Counted from the stretch's first letter, positions 1 to 9,525 are shown. The stretch: DNA of 64,000 bases from Cohnella rhizosphaerae (GCF_029525575.1 NZ_JAPDIA010000003.1:2410214-2474213); one strand, 5' to 3'. Notes: generated by a model from the letters alone, not told the origin. Program-made: numbers and translations.

Positions 1-188
1 CGAAATCTACACGATCATGAACAAGCTGATCGCCGAAGGGATGAGCATCATCATGATCTCGTCGGAGCTCGGGGGAGGTGCTCGGCATGAGCGACCGCGT
101 CTACGTCATGGCCGAAGGCAAGATCAAGGGCGAACTGCCGATCGAACAGGCCAGCCAGGAAAAAATCATGGAGCTCGCCACGCAATAG
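1..188 (+). CDS. Sugar ABC transporter ATP-binding protein, C-terminal end (partial, frameshifted)
   Basis: This is the last ~60 codons of the ATPase subunit of a monosaccharide ABC importer (XylG/MmsA type); the rest lies left of the window. Reading from base 2 gives [20 protein letters not shown], the post-Walker-B segment typical of these ATPases, then SSEL. A run of five G at 71-75 then breaks the frame. With four G the protein continues [20 protein letters not shown] and stops at TAG 186-188. The stop sits in the ribosome binding site of the permease gene 12 nt downstream, so the two are one operon. Sugar specificity cannot be told from this fragment. Confidence 0.8.
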
Positions 189-200
189 GAGGTATCGTCG

Positions 201-1376
201 ATGAATTTTTATAATGAAGCCAAATCGCTGCTCAAGGTGAACATTCGCGAGTACGGCATGTACATCGCCCTGTTCGTCATCATGCTGACCTTTTCGATCA
301 TGACCGACGGCCTGTTCATGTCGTCGCGCAACATCAGCAATCTGCTCGACATGACCGGCTACACCGCCGTGCTGGCCGTCGGCATGACGCTCGTCATCGT
401 GATCCGGCACATCGACTTGTCGGTCGGCTTCGCCGCCGGCTTCATGGGCGCGATCGCCGCGATCATGCTGTCGGACTGGGGCGTGCCGGTCTACATCACG
501 ATTCCCGTCATCCTCGTGCTGGGCATCGTCATCGGCATGTTCAACGGCGTGCTGGTCGCATCGATCGGCATACCGGCGTTCGTCTCGTCGCTCGCGGCGA
601 TGCTCATCTTCCGCGGCGCGCTGCTCCTAGTCACGGAAAAGACGGGGACGATCATCGTCAAAAACGAGCATTTCAACGCGCTTGGCAACGGATTTATCCC
701 GTCCCTGGGCGAAGTCGGCGGCCTCAGCGTGCTCTCGCTCATTCTCGGACTCGTAGTCATCGCGCTGTATATTTACTTTGAATTCGCGAACCGCCGCAAC
801 AAGCTGAAGTACGAATTCGAGGTCGTCTCGGGCGGCATCTTCGCGGTCAAGCTCGTATTCGTATCGGCCATCATCGCTTATATCACCTGGATCATCGCCG
901 GCTACAACGGCTTCTCCTGGACCGTCGTCATCATGCTGGCCGTCGTCGTGATCTATCACTTCCTGACGACCAAGACGGTGCTCGGCCGACATATCTACGC
1001 GGTCGGCAGCAATCCCGAGGCTGCGCACCTGAGCGGCATCAGCGTCAAAAAAATCACCTACATTGTCTTCGGTTCGATGGGCATGCTGTCCGCGCTGTCC
1101 GGCATCTTGTACACGGCCCGTCTCCAATCGGCGACGACGACGGCGGGCACGCTGTTCGAACTCGACGCGATCGCGGCCGCATACGTCGGCGGCGTATCCG
1201 CAGCGGGCGGCGTCGGCAAAGTAACCGGCTCCATCATCGGCGCCATCGTCATGGCCTCGCTCACCAGCGGCATGAACCTGCTCGGCGTCGGCATCTCGTA
1301 CCAGTACATGATTCGCGGCGGCGTCCTGGCCGCGGCCGTCATCTTCGACGTCATGACGCGCAAGAAGAGAGCGTAA
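201..1376 (+). CDS. Sugar ABC transporter permease (XylH/MmsB type, BPD_transp_2 family)
   Basis: A 391-residue integral membrane protein with about ten hydrophobic helices, the permease of a monosaccharide ABC importer. It shows the family features: an N-terminal cytoplasmic stretch, the VGMTLVIVIRHIDLSVGF segment near residues 55-72, and the C-terminal YVGGVSAAGGVGKVTGSIIG loop with the conserved Gly-rich turn. It follows the ATPase by 12 nt with AGGAGG 8 nt before the ATG. A long cytoplasmic insert around residues 190-215 (FEFANRRNKLKYEFEV) fits the longer XylH-like members. A hairpin with a T-run follows, so this is the last gene of the operon. The substrate (xylose, galactose or another sugar) is not determined. 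Confidence 0.88.
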   Translation: MNFYNEAKSLLKVNIREYGMYIALFVIMLTFSIMTDGLFMSSRNISNLLDMTGYTAVLAVGMTLVIVIRHIDLSVGFAAGFMGAIAAIMLSDWGVPVYITIPVILVLGIVIGMFNGVLVASIGIPAFVSSLAAMLIFRGALLLVTEKTGTIIVKNEHFNALGNGFIPSLGEVGGLSVLSLILGLVVIALYIYFEFANRRNKLKYEFEVVSGGIFAVKLVFVSAIIAYITWIIAGYNGFSWTVVIMLAVVVIYHFLTTKTVLGRHIYAVGSNPEAAHLSGISVKKITYIVFGSMGMLSALSGILYTARLQSATTTAGTLFELDAIAAAYVGGVSAAGGVGKVTGSIIGAIVMASLTSGMNLLGVGISYQYMIRGGVLAAAVIFDVMTRKKRA

Positions 1377-1390
1377 GGGCAAGCTGCCAG

Positions 1391-1441
1391 AGCCGTTCCG
1401 GTCCGCCGCGAGATTCACGGGGGGATGGGGCGGCTTTTTTT
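1391..1441 (+). terminator. Rho-independent terminator after the sugar permease
   Basis: AGCCGTTCC at 1391-1399 can pair with GGGGCGGCT at 1427-1435 (including G-U pairs), followed by seven T. It lies 15 nt past the permease stop codon. Confidence 0.65.
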
Positions 1442-2095
1442 GAGGATCACCATAGGGCGGCCATTGGCGTACAATGAAGCGCGCTATGACGGATAGTCGA
1501 AACTGGTATCGCGCGGAACGCCTGTCGATCCTTTTGCCGCAATGCCTGCAAATATACATCTATTTCCGCCGGTATCTGCCCTTTTGTAAAGAATAGATGC
1601 GAAAACGCAGTAATTTTACGCCGTCAGCCGAATTTCCGGCTTGCGCTTTAATTTTGCCTGCATATTTGCAGGTATTGCATCAAGTATCGCGCGTCGACAG
1701 AAAATACATGTAAAGTTGCAGGTTTTTATACCCGTCAATCTTCGAAACCGCCGGTACGAGGTGGCTCATCCGACAGCCGTTACAATTGGCCAGCGTATCG
1801 TCGCCATCATTGGGCCGCCCGGGCGATCTAATCGGACGGTTTTTTATTGTTGGGTCGGCGCGAGGTGCGGGATCGTCTGCACGACGACGGAAGATCGGGC
1901 GCGAATTCGCAGGGGCTATCTCAAACGGCTACATGGCCTCGGCTATCGATAGGGTATACAAAGAGGGCCGTATAAAATCTGTTAGCCTCAGCTGGATCCG
2001 CCGAAAATGTGGGCGAAGGCGCAACAAGGGACGCAGCACAGCCGCTGCCTGTTTTGGAGCGTATGCGGGACAGGCTTAATTCCGTACGCGATCAT

Positions 2096-2170
2096 GTCGA
2101 CTTAGATCAACGCTTGGATTGTATTTGGCTCCGCAGGTCTGAATGTGTCGACTTAAATCGACACTTGGCG
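2096..2170. repeat. Two-copy 51-bp spaced repeat (GTCGACTTA unit)
   Basis: Units starting at 2096 and 2147 share GTCGACTTA, then a diverged core and CTTGG. The spacing of 51 nt equals that of the larger arrays elsewhere in the window. Confidence 0.5.
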
Positions 2171-2249
2171 GAGGGAGGGCGCCGGCAGAGAAAGTTCTTC
2201 ACGTCCCGCATACAGGTTCCCCCCCCAGCCCACCTCAGACCCATTCCTA

Positions 2250-3242
2250 TTACAGCAGTTCCCGCGCGAGCAAGCGGAACACATTGAGGCGCGCATCCAT
2301 GCCGTGCGGAATGCTGTTGATCATCACTTCGTCGAACCCGTACAGCTCCCGGTCCCGGCGGAGCTGGTCGGCGACCTCGGCGGGCGTACCGACGAGATGA
2401 AGCTTGCGGTTCTCGCGGATGACGGCAAGGTCGGTCTCGGTCAGCGGATAATCCCGCGCCTCCTCCGGCGTCATGATCTGCTGCAGGGAGCCCCGCATGA
2501 GCGACAGGCGCATCAGGTCGGCCGGCTTCGCGATGTACTCGGCTTCCTCCCGGGTTTCGGCGACCGTAGCCGAGTAAGTGACGAGGATGATCGGCTTGGG
2601 CATGAAATACGACGGCTCGAAGTTATCCCGGTAGGCGTCGAATATCTCCCGCGTCATCTGTCCGTTGAAAAACTGCGCAAACGAGTAGCCGACGCCGAGA
2701 CGACCCGCGCGGACGGCGCTGTTGCCGGTGGAGCCGAGCAGCCATGCTTCCGGCAGCGGCACCTCGTAAGGCGAGGCCAGCAGACCCTCGTACAGCGGGT
2801 CCTTCGGCGCGCGGTCGGCGATAAGCTGCATCGTCGTGTGCAGCTTGTCGTACAAGTCGCCGGGCAGATGCGCGCGACCTTCGGCGAGCGCGCGCGTCGA
2901 GTAGTGGTCGCCGCCCGGCGCGCGGCCGGCGCCGAAGTCGATGCGCCCCGGGGAAAAGGCGCTGAGCGTCTTGAACACTTCGGCCAGCTTGAGCGGCGAA
3001 TAGTGCATCATCATGACGCCGCCGGTGCCGATGCGGATGCGCTTCGTCAGCGCGGCGAGCCGCGCGGCGGTGATCTCCGGCGCCGTGCTCGCGAAGTTGC
3101 GTGTGTTGTGATGCTCCGCCATCCACATCCGATGATAGCCGAGCTCGTCCGCGAGGACGGCGATTTCCTCGGCGTTGCGCAGCGCCTGGGGCGCGTTGCC
3201 GCCTTTCACGATGGGAGCTTGATCCAGGATTCCTACTTTCAT
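2250..3242 (-). CDS. LLM class flavin-dependent oxidoreductase
   Basis: A 330-residue bacterial luciferase-like (TIM-barrel) FMN-dependent monooxygenase. The start MKVGILDQAPI at 3242 is preferred over an in-frame ATG 12 codons upstream because it gives the usual beta-1 strand at the N-terminus and has an A/G-rich ribosome binding site. Family hallmarks visible: MWMAEHHNTRNFASTAPE (the H-H motif), RIRIGTGGVMMMHYSPLKLA and GRIDFGAGRAPGGD. Members of this single-component subgroup act on unknown substrates and are usually cytoplasmic. It stands alone on the minus strand; no operon partner is evident. The substrate cannot be inferred. Confidence 0.88.
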   Translation of the reverse strand: MKVGILDQAPIVKGGNAPQALRNAEEIAVLADELGYHRMWMAEHHNTRNFASTAPEITAARLAALTKRIRIGTGGVMMMHYSPLKLAEVFKTLSAFSPGRIDFGAGRAPGGDHYSTRALAEGRAHLPGDLYDKLHTTMQLIADRAPKDPLYEGLLASPYEVPLPEAWLLGSTGNSAVRAGRLGVGYSFAQFFNGQMTREIFDAYRDNFEPSYFMPKPIILVTYSATVAETREEAEYIAKPADLMRLSLMRGSLQQIMTPEEARDYPLTETDLAVIRENRKLHLVGTPAEVADQLRRDRELYGFDEVMINSIPHGMDARLNVFRLLARELL

Positions 3243-3310
3243 GCGCGTACATTTCCTTTCCGAATTCCGTCTTCGCATGGCTTTACCTATACCGTAGCAT
3301 ATCTTCGGCC

Positions 3311-3341
3311 ATAAAAAAAAGCCGCCGAAGGCGCCCGGCTT
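3311..3341 (-). terminator. Terminator of the 41-aa small ORF
   Basis: On the minus strand a GC hairpin (AGCCG pairs with CGGCT, centre CCTTCGG) is followed directly by eight T (plus-strand A-run 3312-3319). It lies immediately after the stop of the small minus-strand ORF at 3345-3470. Confidence 0.65.
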
Positions 3342-3344
3342 GCG

Positions 3345-3470
3345 CTATTCCTTGATCAGCGACAGCGCGTTGTCGGCTTTTTGCAGGTTGTGTTCGACTT
3401 GTTCTTCTACGTTGTATGGATGGTACACCTCGTTCTCGATCATATCGGCCGCGATCTGGACCGCGCGCAT
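3345..3470 (-). CDS. Small hypothetical protein (41 aa)
   Basis: Reading minus from ATG at 3470 gives a 41-residue acidic, probably helical peptide beginning MRAVQIAADMIENEVY and ending NALSLIKE, with TAG at 3345-3347. Third positions are GC-rich like those of neighbouring genes, and a Rho-independent terminator follows within a few bases, which argues for real transcription. There is no good Shine-Dalgarno before the ATG, and the frame is open a few codons further upstream, so the start is uncertain. I do not recognise a family. It lies between and opposite to the LLM oxidoreductase and yojF. Confidence 0.45.
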   Translation of the reverse strand: MRAVQIAADMIENEVYHPYNVEEQVEHNLQKADNALSLIKE

Positions 3471-3526
3471 GCGCCGTTTGTTTGACTGTGGTATATTGAA
3501 TCATAAATAGCGGAGGAGGCGCAGAC

Positions 3527-3871
3527 ATGCTACCGATTCAAACCGTGGAAATACAGAACAGGATCGATTCGCTCAAGAATCAGGACCTGTACATACACCT
3601 GGAATTGACGACGGGCGCTTACGCGGCCCACAACGATAGCACCAAGCATCCGGCGGCAAACTTCATCACGAACGCCCTGATACGCTTCGGCATCGGTTCG
3701 ATCTCGGGCAACGGACCGTACAGAGTCGGCTTGAAAATGGAAAAGGGCTGGATTTACGCAGAGGGACTGACGCATTACGACGAGACCGACGCGGAGCGCC
3801 TGATCATGGCCGGACACGACAGCTCGGGCAAGCTCGTCGTCGCCCTGCAGCTTAGCCGCGAGCCCTTTTAA
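3527..3871 (+). CDS. yojF: YojF family protein (DUF1806)
   Basis: A 114-residue cytoplasmic protein matching the YojF family: MLPIQTVEIQNRIDSL at the N-terminus, LYIHLELTTGAYAAH, and a FFNNG-like core here read as NFITNALIRFGIGSISGNGP. In Bacillus subtilis the homologue sits directly upstream of bshB2 (yojG), exactly as here. Its role is not known; the constant pairing suggests an accessory role in bacillithiol metabolism (inference). GGAGGAGG precedes the ATG. The gene is complete and followed after 27 nt by bshB2 with its own ribosome binding site. Confidence 0.85.
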   Translation: MLPIQTVEIQNRIDSLKNQDLYIHLELTTGAYAAHNDSTKHPAANFITNALIRFGIGSISGNGPYRVGLKMEKGWIYAEGLTHYDETDAERLIMAGHDSSGKLVVALQLSREPF

Positions 3872-3898
3872 TCTAACGATCGGGAAAGGAAGAGATTC

Positions 3899-4555
3899 AT
3901 GGAACAACGTATACTAGTCGTGCTGCCGCATCCGGACGACGAATGCTTCGGCATCTCGGGCACGCTGGCCAAGCGTATCGCGGCGGGCGCCCAGGTTACC
4001 TATGCTTGTCTGACGCTGGGCGAAAGGGCGCGCAATATGGGCAATCCGCCGTTCGCGAACCGGATCACGCTTCCTCAGATCCGCAAGGGCGAGCTCGAGC
4101 AGTCCTGCAAGGCCATCGGCATTCAGGATCTTCGGCTGCTCGGCTTTCACGACAAGACGCTCGAATTCGAGGACCAGGACCTGCTGGATCTGAAGATCGG
4201 AGAATTGCTGGCGGAGCTCGATCCGACGCTCGTCATCACCTTTTTCCCGGGCTTCGCGGTCCATCCGGATCACGACGCGACCGGCGCGGCGGTCGTCCGC
4301 ACGATCGGCAAGCTGGATCCGTCCGCCCGTCCGCCCGTGCACTGCCTCGCCTTTTCGCACAATCACCAGGAGTCGATCGGCGCTCCCGACGTCATCGTGG
4401 ACGTGAGCGAATTTCTGAAGCAGAAGATCGCATCCGTTTTGTCGCATCGCTCGCAGTTTTACGTCCCGCAGCTGTTCGAGAAAAACCCGCACAAAAACCG
4501 CGAGGTGCAGGAGCGATTCGGCACCGAGCGCTTCTGGACGTACAAGTTCGCATAA
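3899..4555 (+). CDS. bshB2: Bacillithiol biosynthesis deacetylase BshB2
   Basis: A 218-residue PIG-L/LmbE-family zinc deacetylase. It removes the acetyl group from N-acetylglucosaminyl-malate, the second step of bacillithiol synthesis. The zinc-binding HPDDE motif is at residues 11-15 and the second metal-ligand motif AVHPDHDATG lies near residue 120. The length and the ending ERFWTYKF are typical for BshB2. It forms an operon with yojF. Bacillithiol is a low-molecular-weight thiol of Firmicutes, so this gene supports the taxonomic assignment. A GC hairpin (CGCGCC-TTCG-GGCGCG near 4565-4581) follows the stop but has no T-run. Confidence 0.92.
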   Translation: MEQRILVVLPHPDDECFGISGTLAKRIAAGAQVTYACLTLGERARNMGNPPFANRITLPQIRKGELEQSCKAIGIQDLRLLGFHDKTLEFEDQDLLDLKIGELLAELDPTLVITFFPGFAVHPDHDATGAAVVRTIGKLDPSARPPVHCLAFSHNHQESIGAPDVIVDVSEFLKQKIASVLSHRSQFYVPQLFEKNPHKNREVQERFGTERFWTYKFA

Positions 4556-5193
4556 AGCAGGGCGCGCGCCTTCGGGCGCGTGGCTTCGGCAAGGCTGCTG
4601 GCGCCCGGAACGGGACCTGGCAGCCGGTCCAGGGCCCGCTAACCCGCATTTAGCGCCAACTATCGATCTGCGTGCATACATTGCCCCCCGGCTCCGGCTT
4701 CAAGTGCCAACTATCGATCTACGTGCATACATTGCCCCCCGGCTCCGGCTTCAAGTGCCAACTATCGATCTGCGTGCATACATTGCCCCCCGGCTCCGGC
4801 TGCAAGTGCCAACTATGGATCTACGTGCATACATTGCCCCCCGACTCCAGCATCAAGTGCCAACTATCGATCTACGTGCATACATTGCCCCCCGGCTCCG
4901 GCTGCAAGTGCCGACTATCGATCTGCGTGCACGCTTCCGATCCTCATGGCTCCCGGCGCTCGCCCCTACTGCCTGCTTCCTTCAAAATTTTGTTCTATTC
5001 GCCCTCGAATCTCCTCAATTTGTTCTATCGCTTGCATCATTTTGTTGCTGACGCGCGCTGCGGTCCGCATGATACGATAAACCTGTCGCCGGACTCCGGC
5101 GGCCGTTCATGCAAACGCTTCACCGGCGTCCGCTGCCGAAGCGGCCGCTCCGCAAGATGCGGTTCATTCCAAGCGATAGAGAGGAGAAGGTGA
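4556..5193. other. Long intergenic gap dominated by array A
   Basis: Apart from the GC hairpin after bshB2 and the 51-bp array, bases 4933-5180 hold T-rich non-coding sequence (repeated TTTGTTCTATT-like and TTTTGTT words at 4990-5045) leading to the ribosome binding site of the next gene. No other gene is visible. Confidence 0.7.
4652..4932. repeat. Tandem array, period 51 bp, about 5.5 copies (array A)
   Basis: Units beginning TTGCCCCCCGGCTCC start at 4681, 4732, 4783, 4834 and 4885, exactly 51 nt apart, with a partial copy at each end. Copies differ by a few substitutions (CTACGTG/CTGCGTG, GGCTTC/GGCTGC). The array follows bshB2. Because 51 is a multiple of three, several frames stay open and spell different 17-residue repeats; no frame has a ribosome binding site, so I do not call it coding. 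No consistent hairpin was found within the unit. Confidence 0.95.
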
Positions 5194-6469
5194 ATGATGA
5201 ATTGGAAAAAGCAGCTCAAAACGTGGATCGCGGGGCTTGCGCTGGTCTCGCTGCTGCCCGCGGGGGACGGGGAGCGCGGCTGCGACGCTGACACAGGTGC
5301 CGTACGCGATGGATTCGAGCAATCAGGCGGGCTGGTGGAGTCCGCTGGAGACTTACGGCACCGGACTGGAGTATGCCTACATGGCTTACAACGCGCCGGG
5401 CAGCACCGCGGGCACGCACAAAGTATACATCGCCAGGCGCGACGGTGCGGGAGCCTGGTCGAACATCCCCGTCATGGACGGCGCCAAGGTGGCCGAGTAC
5501 GTGGACGACAACGGCCACAACCAGCCGTCGATCGCGCGGGACGGCAGCGGTCGCTTCCACGTGTTCGCCTCCATGCACGACTCGGCCTGGCATTACTTCC
5601 GGTCGGATACGGTCGGCGGCGCGCCGCAAAACCACGCGGCCGACATGCCGGACCAGACGATGAAGGTCACATACCCGGTAGTGACGACGGCGCCGAACGG
5701 CGACCTGTACTTGCTCGTCCGGTCCAGCCAGGACGCAGCCGGCAAGCGCAACGGCGTGCTGCTGCGCTGGGACAACGCGGCTTCGACGTGGAGTCAGATC
5801 GCGGTTATCGCCTCAACGCTTAATCGCTCGGTGTACCCGGACGACCTGGCGTTTGACGCGAACGGCGACCTGCATATTTTGTTCGAATGGGCGTACTTCG
5901 CGGCCAGCCCGCTGCGCCATCAGCTGTCGTACCTTAAATACAGTCCGTCCACGAACGCGTTCTCCAAAGCGGACGGCACGCCCGTATCGGTACCCGTATC
6001 GCTGACGACAGCCGACATCGTGCAGCCGATGGCGCCGACCGAGGCTTACGTGCAGAGCGGCAGCGATCCGGGCGGCCCCGGCGTGCAGAGCGCCAAGCTG
6101 ACCGTGGATTCGGCGAACAAGCCGGTCATCGCTTATCGTTACCGCGAAGAGGGAAGCACGACGTTCTCGGTCAAACAGGCGACCCGCGGCGCGACGGGCT
6201 GGAATCTGCAGACCGTCTACGACGCTTCCGAAACGACGGCCGCCATCGACGTCACCTGGACGGGCGCGCAATCGCGCGTCTACTACGCAACGGCCGCAGG
6301 GACGGATCGCGCCTTCATGGCCGCTGAATCGGGCACGGGCTGGAGCCAGGCGTCGCTTGCTCCGGGAATTCCGATCCAGCGCCTGGCAGTCGAGCGGAAC
6401 GCGAACGGCGTAGATATCCTGTATCTGGTCGATATCGCCAACCTTAAGCTGTACTACGGACGCAATTGA
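5194..6469 (+). CDS. Secreted BNR-4 repeat protein, possible polysaccharide lyase (frameshifted)
   Basis: Repaired length 424 residues. An N-terminal signal peptide (MMNWKKQLKTWIAGLALVSL, cleavage after GTGSAAA) is followed by a beta-propeller-like protein with repeated motifs: HNQPSIARDGSGRFHVFASM, WHYFRSD and VYPDDLAFDANGDLHILFEW. These match the BNR_4 family, which includes ulvan-lyase-type polysaccharide lyases; the enzyme activity here is inference. Five G at 5262-5266 break the frame inside the signal peptide region; four G restore it (LLPAGTGSAAATLTQ). It precedes an AraC regulator, a sugar transporter and a beta-helix enzyme, consistent with a glycan-degradation locus. A strong terminator follows. 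Confidence 0.75.
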
Positions 6470-6482
6470 ACAGAGGTGAACG

Positions 6483-6523
6483 GGAGCGGCGGGCGCTTGC
6501 AGCGTCCGTACGCTCTCTTTTTT
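6483..6523 (+). terminator. Rho-independent terminator after the BNR-4 gene
   Basis: GAGCGGCGGGCGC pairs with GCGTCCGTACGCTC (G-U pairs and one bulge), loop TTGCA, then TCTTTTTTT. Confidence 0.85.
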
Positions 6524-6531
6524 GCCATCCG

Positions 6532-6561
6532 TTGACAACAAAAAGAAAGAGCGATTATAGT
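6532..6561 (+). promoter_or_regulatory. Sigma-A type promoter of the AraC regulator
   Basis: TTGACA at 6532-6537 and TATAGT at 6556-6561, spacer 18 nt, 33 nt before the ATG at 6595. Confidence 0.75.
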
Positions 6562-6594
6562 TAGTGCACGAATGCAACTCGGGAGAGAAGTCTT

Positions 6595-8908
6595 ATGAAC
6601 GTGTTCCGAACGCTCCGCACCCGCAAGTTCCTGCAGCGAATTCTCCTCAGCTTCATGCTCGTCGTCGTCACCCTCGCGGTGACCGCCTATTTGCTCAACG
6701 TCAACGCCCGCGGCAAGGTGCTCAGCCTGCAGAACGACGCCGACCGCAAGCTGCTCACGCAGATCAACTACAATATCGAGAACATGAACGGCATCGTCAA
6801 GGACATGGCCGTCTCCCTGTTCAACGACGACGAGCTGATCGCGCTGAAGGCGGGGGGCCGATTACCGGCAGAGCATCCTGAAGATCGACCGGCTCGACCG
6901 CACGGTCGCCGAGTCGCCCTATTTGCATGCCGTGGCGTTTTACAACCCGAGCCAGAAGCGCTTTTTCTCTTCGCTTAATCACGGGATGGACAACAGCCGG
7001 CTGTACGAGGTTTTGGGCGGCTACCTGCAGCAGCATCCGGACGTTCCGAAGCTGCAGCTGATGCCGCTCGATCTGGACGGCGGCGGCAGCGGGATCGACG
7101 TTTTCGCGTGCTTTTTGTACGACGGTCCCTCGCTCGGCTCGGTCAACGGCAGCGTGCTGATCCTGACCGTGAAGCCCGACTGGCTGCTGGACAACGTGAA
7201 GGCGCTGAACAAGCTGGCGGACCGGGAGAAGGATCTGCTCCTCGTGACCGACGGGGACGGCAATGTCCTCATGTCGAGCGAGCCGCTGTCCGCGGCCCAG
7301 CTGGCGCTCAAGGACAAGGTGATGCCGCGGATCGCGGCGTCGTCCAGCACGCTCGAAGACTTCGTCTACCGGCATGCAGGGAAGAAGTACAAGGTCGCCT
7401 ATCTCGGAAAAGGGATGAACAACTGGCGCATCCTGAGCCTGCGCGACTACGATTCGGTACTGGGGAACGTGAACCGGATGAAGTGGACGGAGATCGGGGT
7501 CATGCTGTCGGTCGTCCTGTTCGCCGTGCTGCTGTCGGTGTTCTTCTCCCTGCGGCTGTATCGTCCGGTCGGACGCCTGCTCAGCCTTATACCCGAAGAC
7601 CCGCGCGGACATCCGCAGGCCGAGGACGAGCTGACGCTGATCGCCGCCAACTACATGGGCATGGTCGACAAGCTGAAGGGGTTGGAACGGGACGAGGCGT
7701 CCAAACGCAACATCGCGAAGGTGTACCATCTGCGAAGCTTGCTCGGCGGAAGCGATGCCGTATCCGAAGCCGAGTTCAGGCAGAACCGGGAGCAATACGG
7801 CATCGACGTCGCGGCGTCCGGCGCGCTTAGGCTCGCGGTCGTCCGCCTCGACAGGCGGGAGACGCTCGTCGCGGCATCGGGCGAAGGCTCCGAATCTCTC
7901 TTTACCTTTGCCATCGCGAATATCGGCGAAGAGCTGCTTCGCCTCGACTACGGGTGCGAATACGCGGATATCAAGGACGGCCATCTCGTATTTATCGTCA
8001 GCGGCAAAGGCGAAGGAGGCCTGGAGGCGCTGGGCGAGCGGTTCCGCGAGCTGCAAGGGACGATCCTGTCGTACTACCGCGTTTCGTTCACCGTCGCTTT
8101 GAGCCGAACCTTCGATCATTATCGGGACATCTCGCGACACTATGCCTTGACGCTGCGCCAGTCCGATTACCGGATGAGCCGTGGACACGGCGCGGTCATC
8201 GAGCCGGAGGATATCGAAGCCAACGAGCGCAACGAGCAGTTCCGGATTCCCGGCGAGCTGGACAAGCAGCTGATCGAGGGGCTCAAGAGCGGGAACCTGG
8301 CGCAGACGACCGAAGCGATCGAGAGCTGGCAGCGGGCGATCGGCGCGTTCAGCTTCGAAAATATGTTTTCGGCGCTCCTGCAGATGGGGATGACGATCAG
8401 CAACACGCTCGGCGAGATGAACCAATTCAACCTGAATCCGGTATCCGTCGACCTTCACGCGGTCAACCGGCGCCTGGTCGGCACCGAGACGCTGGACGAA
8501 GCGAGAGAAGTGTTGCTCGCCGCGGCGCGGGAGATGTTCGAGCAGCGGCAGAGCGGCAAGGAGGACAAGAGCCGGCTGCTCGCCGACACGATCGCGGAGA
8601 TCGTCGACAAGCACTTCGCCGACCCGGACCTGAACGTCCAGAAGATCGCCGACATGCTCAAGATGAACCCGGTTTATCTTGGCCAGGTGTACAAGGCGCA
8701 GGCGGGGGAGACGGTCGTCGACCGGATCAACAGCGCGCGGCTCGCGCAGGCGAGAATGCTGCTCGAGCAGCAGGACCTGACGGTATCGGAGATCATGGAG
8801 CGGGTCGGGTTCGGCAACGAGAGTTACTTTTACCGCTTGTTCAAGCGCAGGTACAGCGTCACGCCCAAAGAATACAGGCTCAAGTCCGCCATCGAACGCA
8901 ATACGTAA
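6595..8908 (+). CDS. Membrane-bound AraC family regulator (YesS-like, frameshifted)
   Basis: Repaired length 770 residues. One transmembrane helix near residues 15-38, an extracellular sensor domain, a second helix (VMLSVVLFAVLLSVFFSL) near residues 302-319, a linker, and a C-terminal AraC/XylS DNA-binding domain of two helix-turn-helix motifs (VQKIADMLKMNPVYLGQVYK; VSEIMERVGFGNESYFYRLF). Such one-component sensors typically switch on the neighbouring sugar ABC transporter, here LplB/LplC/binding protein downstream. Six G at 6852-6857 break the frame in the sensor domain; five G restore LKAGADYRQSILKIDRLDR. It has its own promoter and a terminator, so it is transcribed alone. Confidence 0.85.
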
Positions 8909-8922
8909 GCCTTCGTGAGCAT

Positions 8923-8952
8923 GCCCGTCCGGTAACCCGGTACGGGCTTTTT
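8923..8952 (+). terminator. Rho-independent terminator after the AraC regulator
   Basis: GCCCGT (8923-8928) pairs with ACGGGC (8942-8947) around a nested CCGG/CCGG stem, followed by five T. Confidence 0.85.
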
Positions 8953-9002
8953 GCTGCGCAAATCTACTGAGTCAAGCTTGCCAGGGTGGCGGGGTGGCGG
9001 GT

Positions 9003-9180
9003 CGATGTAGCGCTCACGGACGTTACTTCCGGGACAACGGACGGTTGGCGACTTGAAGTGACGTTCACTGGCGTTACTTCCGGGACAACAGAAGATTGGC
9101 GGATCGAAGTGACGTTCACGGACGTTACTTCCGTGAGAACAGCGGGTTAGAGAGCAAGTAGCGTTTACGGACGTTACTGC
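9003..9180. repeat. Tandem hairpin array, period 51 bp, about 3.5 copies (array B)
   Basis: CGTTACTTCC-type cores lie at 9021, 9072, 9123 and 9172 (spacings 51, 51, 49). Each unit contains a short hairpin: GAAGTGACG, an 8-nt loop such as TTCACGGA, then CGTTACTTC. The first and last copies read GTAGCG/CGTTAC, keeping the pairing through G-U pairs. The array follows the AraC gene terminator. Confidence 0.9.
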
Positions 9181-9299
9181 GACGCGCGGGGTGGTCATCT
9201 GTGCGAAGAGGTGCCGATGGAGACTTCTTTTGACGCGCCGGTCGGCCTTAACATCCGACTGGCTTGTTTGTCGTGAACCCGGCCGCAACTCCGGACCTG

Positions 9300-9440
9300 C
9301 ACTACACCTGCACTTCACTGCACCTGCACTGCACCTGCACTTCACTGTACAGCGCCTGTACAGCCCGCAAGCCGCGCCGTTACAGCATTCTGGCATACGT
9401 ACAGCCGGCGTTTACAGGAATCCTGCATATGTACAGTACC
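9300..9440. repeat. Short-period CACCTGCAC and GTACAG repeats
   Basis: CACCTGCAC occurs at 9305, 9320 and 9331 and GTACAG words at 9347, 9358, 9399 and 9431, with interspersed TTACAG. The period is irregular, unlike array B just upstream. Together the two arrays fill most of the gap 8909-9525; no gene is visible there. Confidence 0.65.
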
Positions 9441-9525
9441 GTCTCCGAAGCTCCCTGCGCTATCGTTAGACCTGCAAGCCGGAGCAACATGGCAGCAAGG
9501 GGAAGCAAGGGAAGGAGCATTCGTC

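Larger units (their letters stand above)
1377..2249. other. Gene-poor gap with degenerate repeats
   Basis: I see no convincing gene in these 870 bases; the short open frames lack ribosome binding sites and have no recognisable product. The gap holds the permease terminator, several scattered copies of a TGCAGG/CCTGCA motif (1545-1560, 1657-1672, 1716-1722; the last two TTGCAGG copies are 50 nt apart), and near its right end two copies of a unit beginning GTCGACTTA exactly 51 nt apart (2096 and 2147). Confidence 0.6.

Noticed and set aside
1641..2287. Small plus-strand ORFs in the first gap
   Set aside because: They overlap each other in different frames, lack ribosome binding sites and have no recognisable product; one runs into the antisense of the LLM gene.
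4672..5193. Protein with 17-residue tandem repeats encoded by array A (also 35507-35857 minus)
   Set aside because: A 51-bp period keeps any stop-free frame open, and several frames on the array read as different repeats. There is no ribosome binding site, and no frame shows a preference for synonymous changes.
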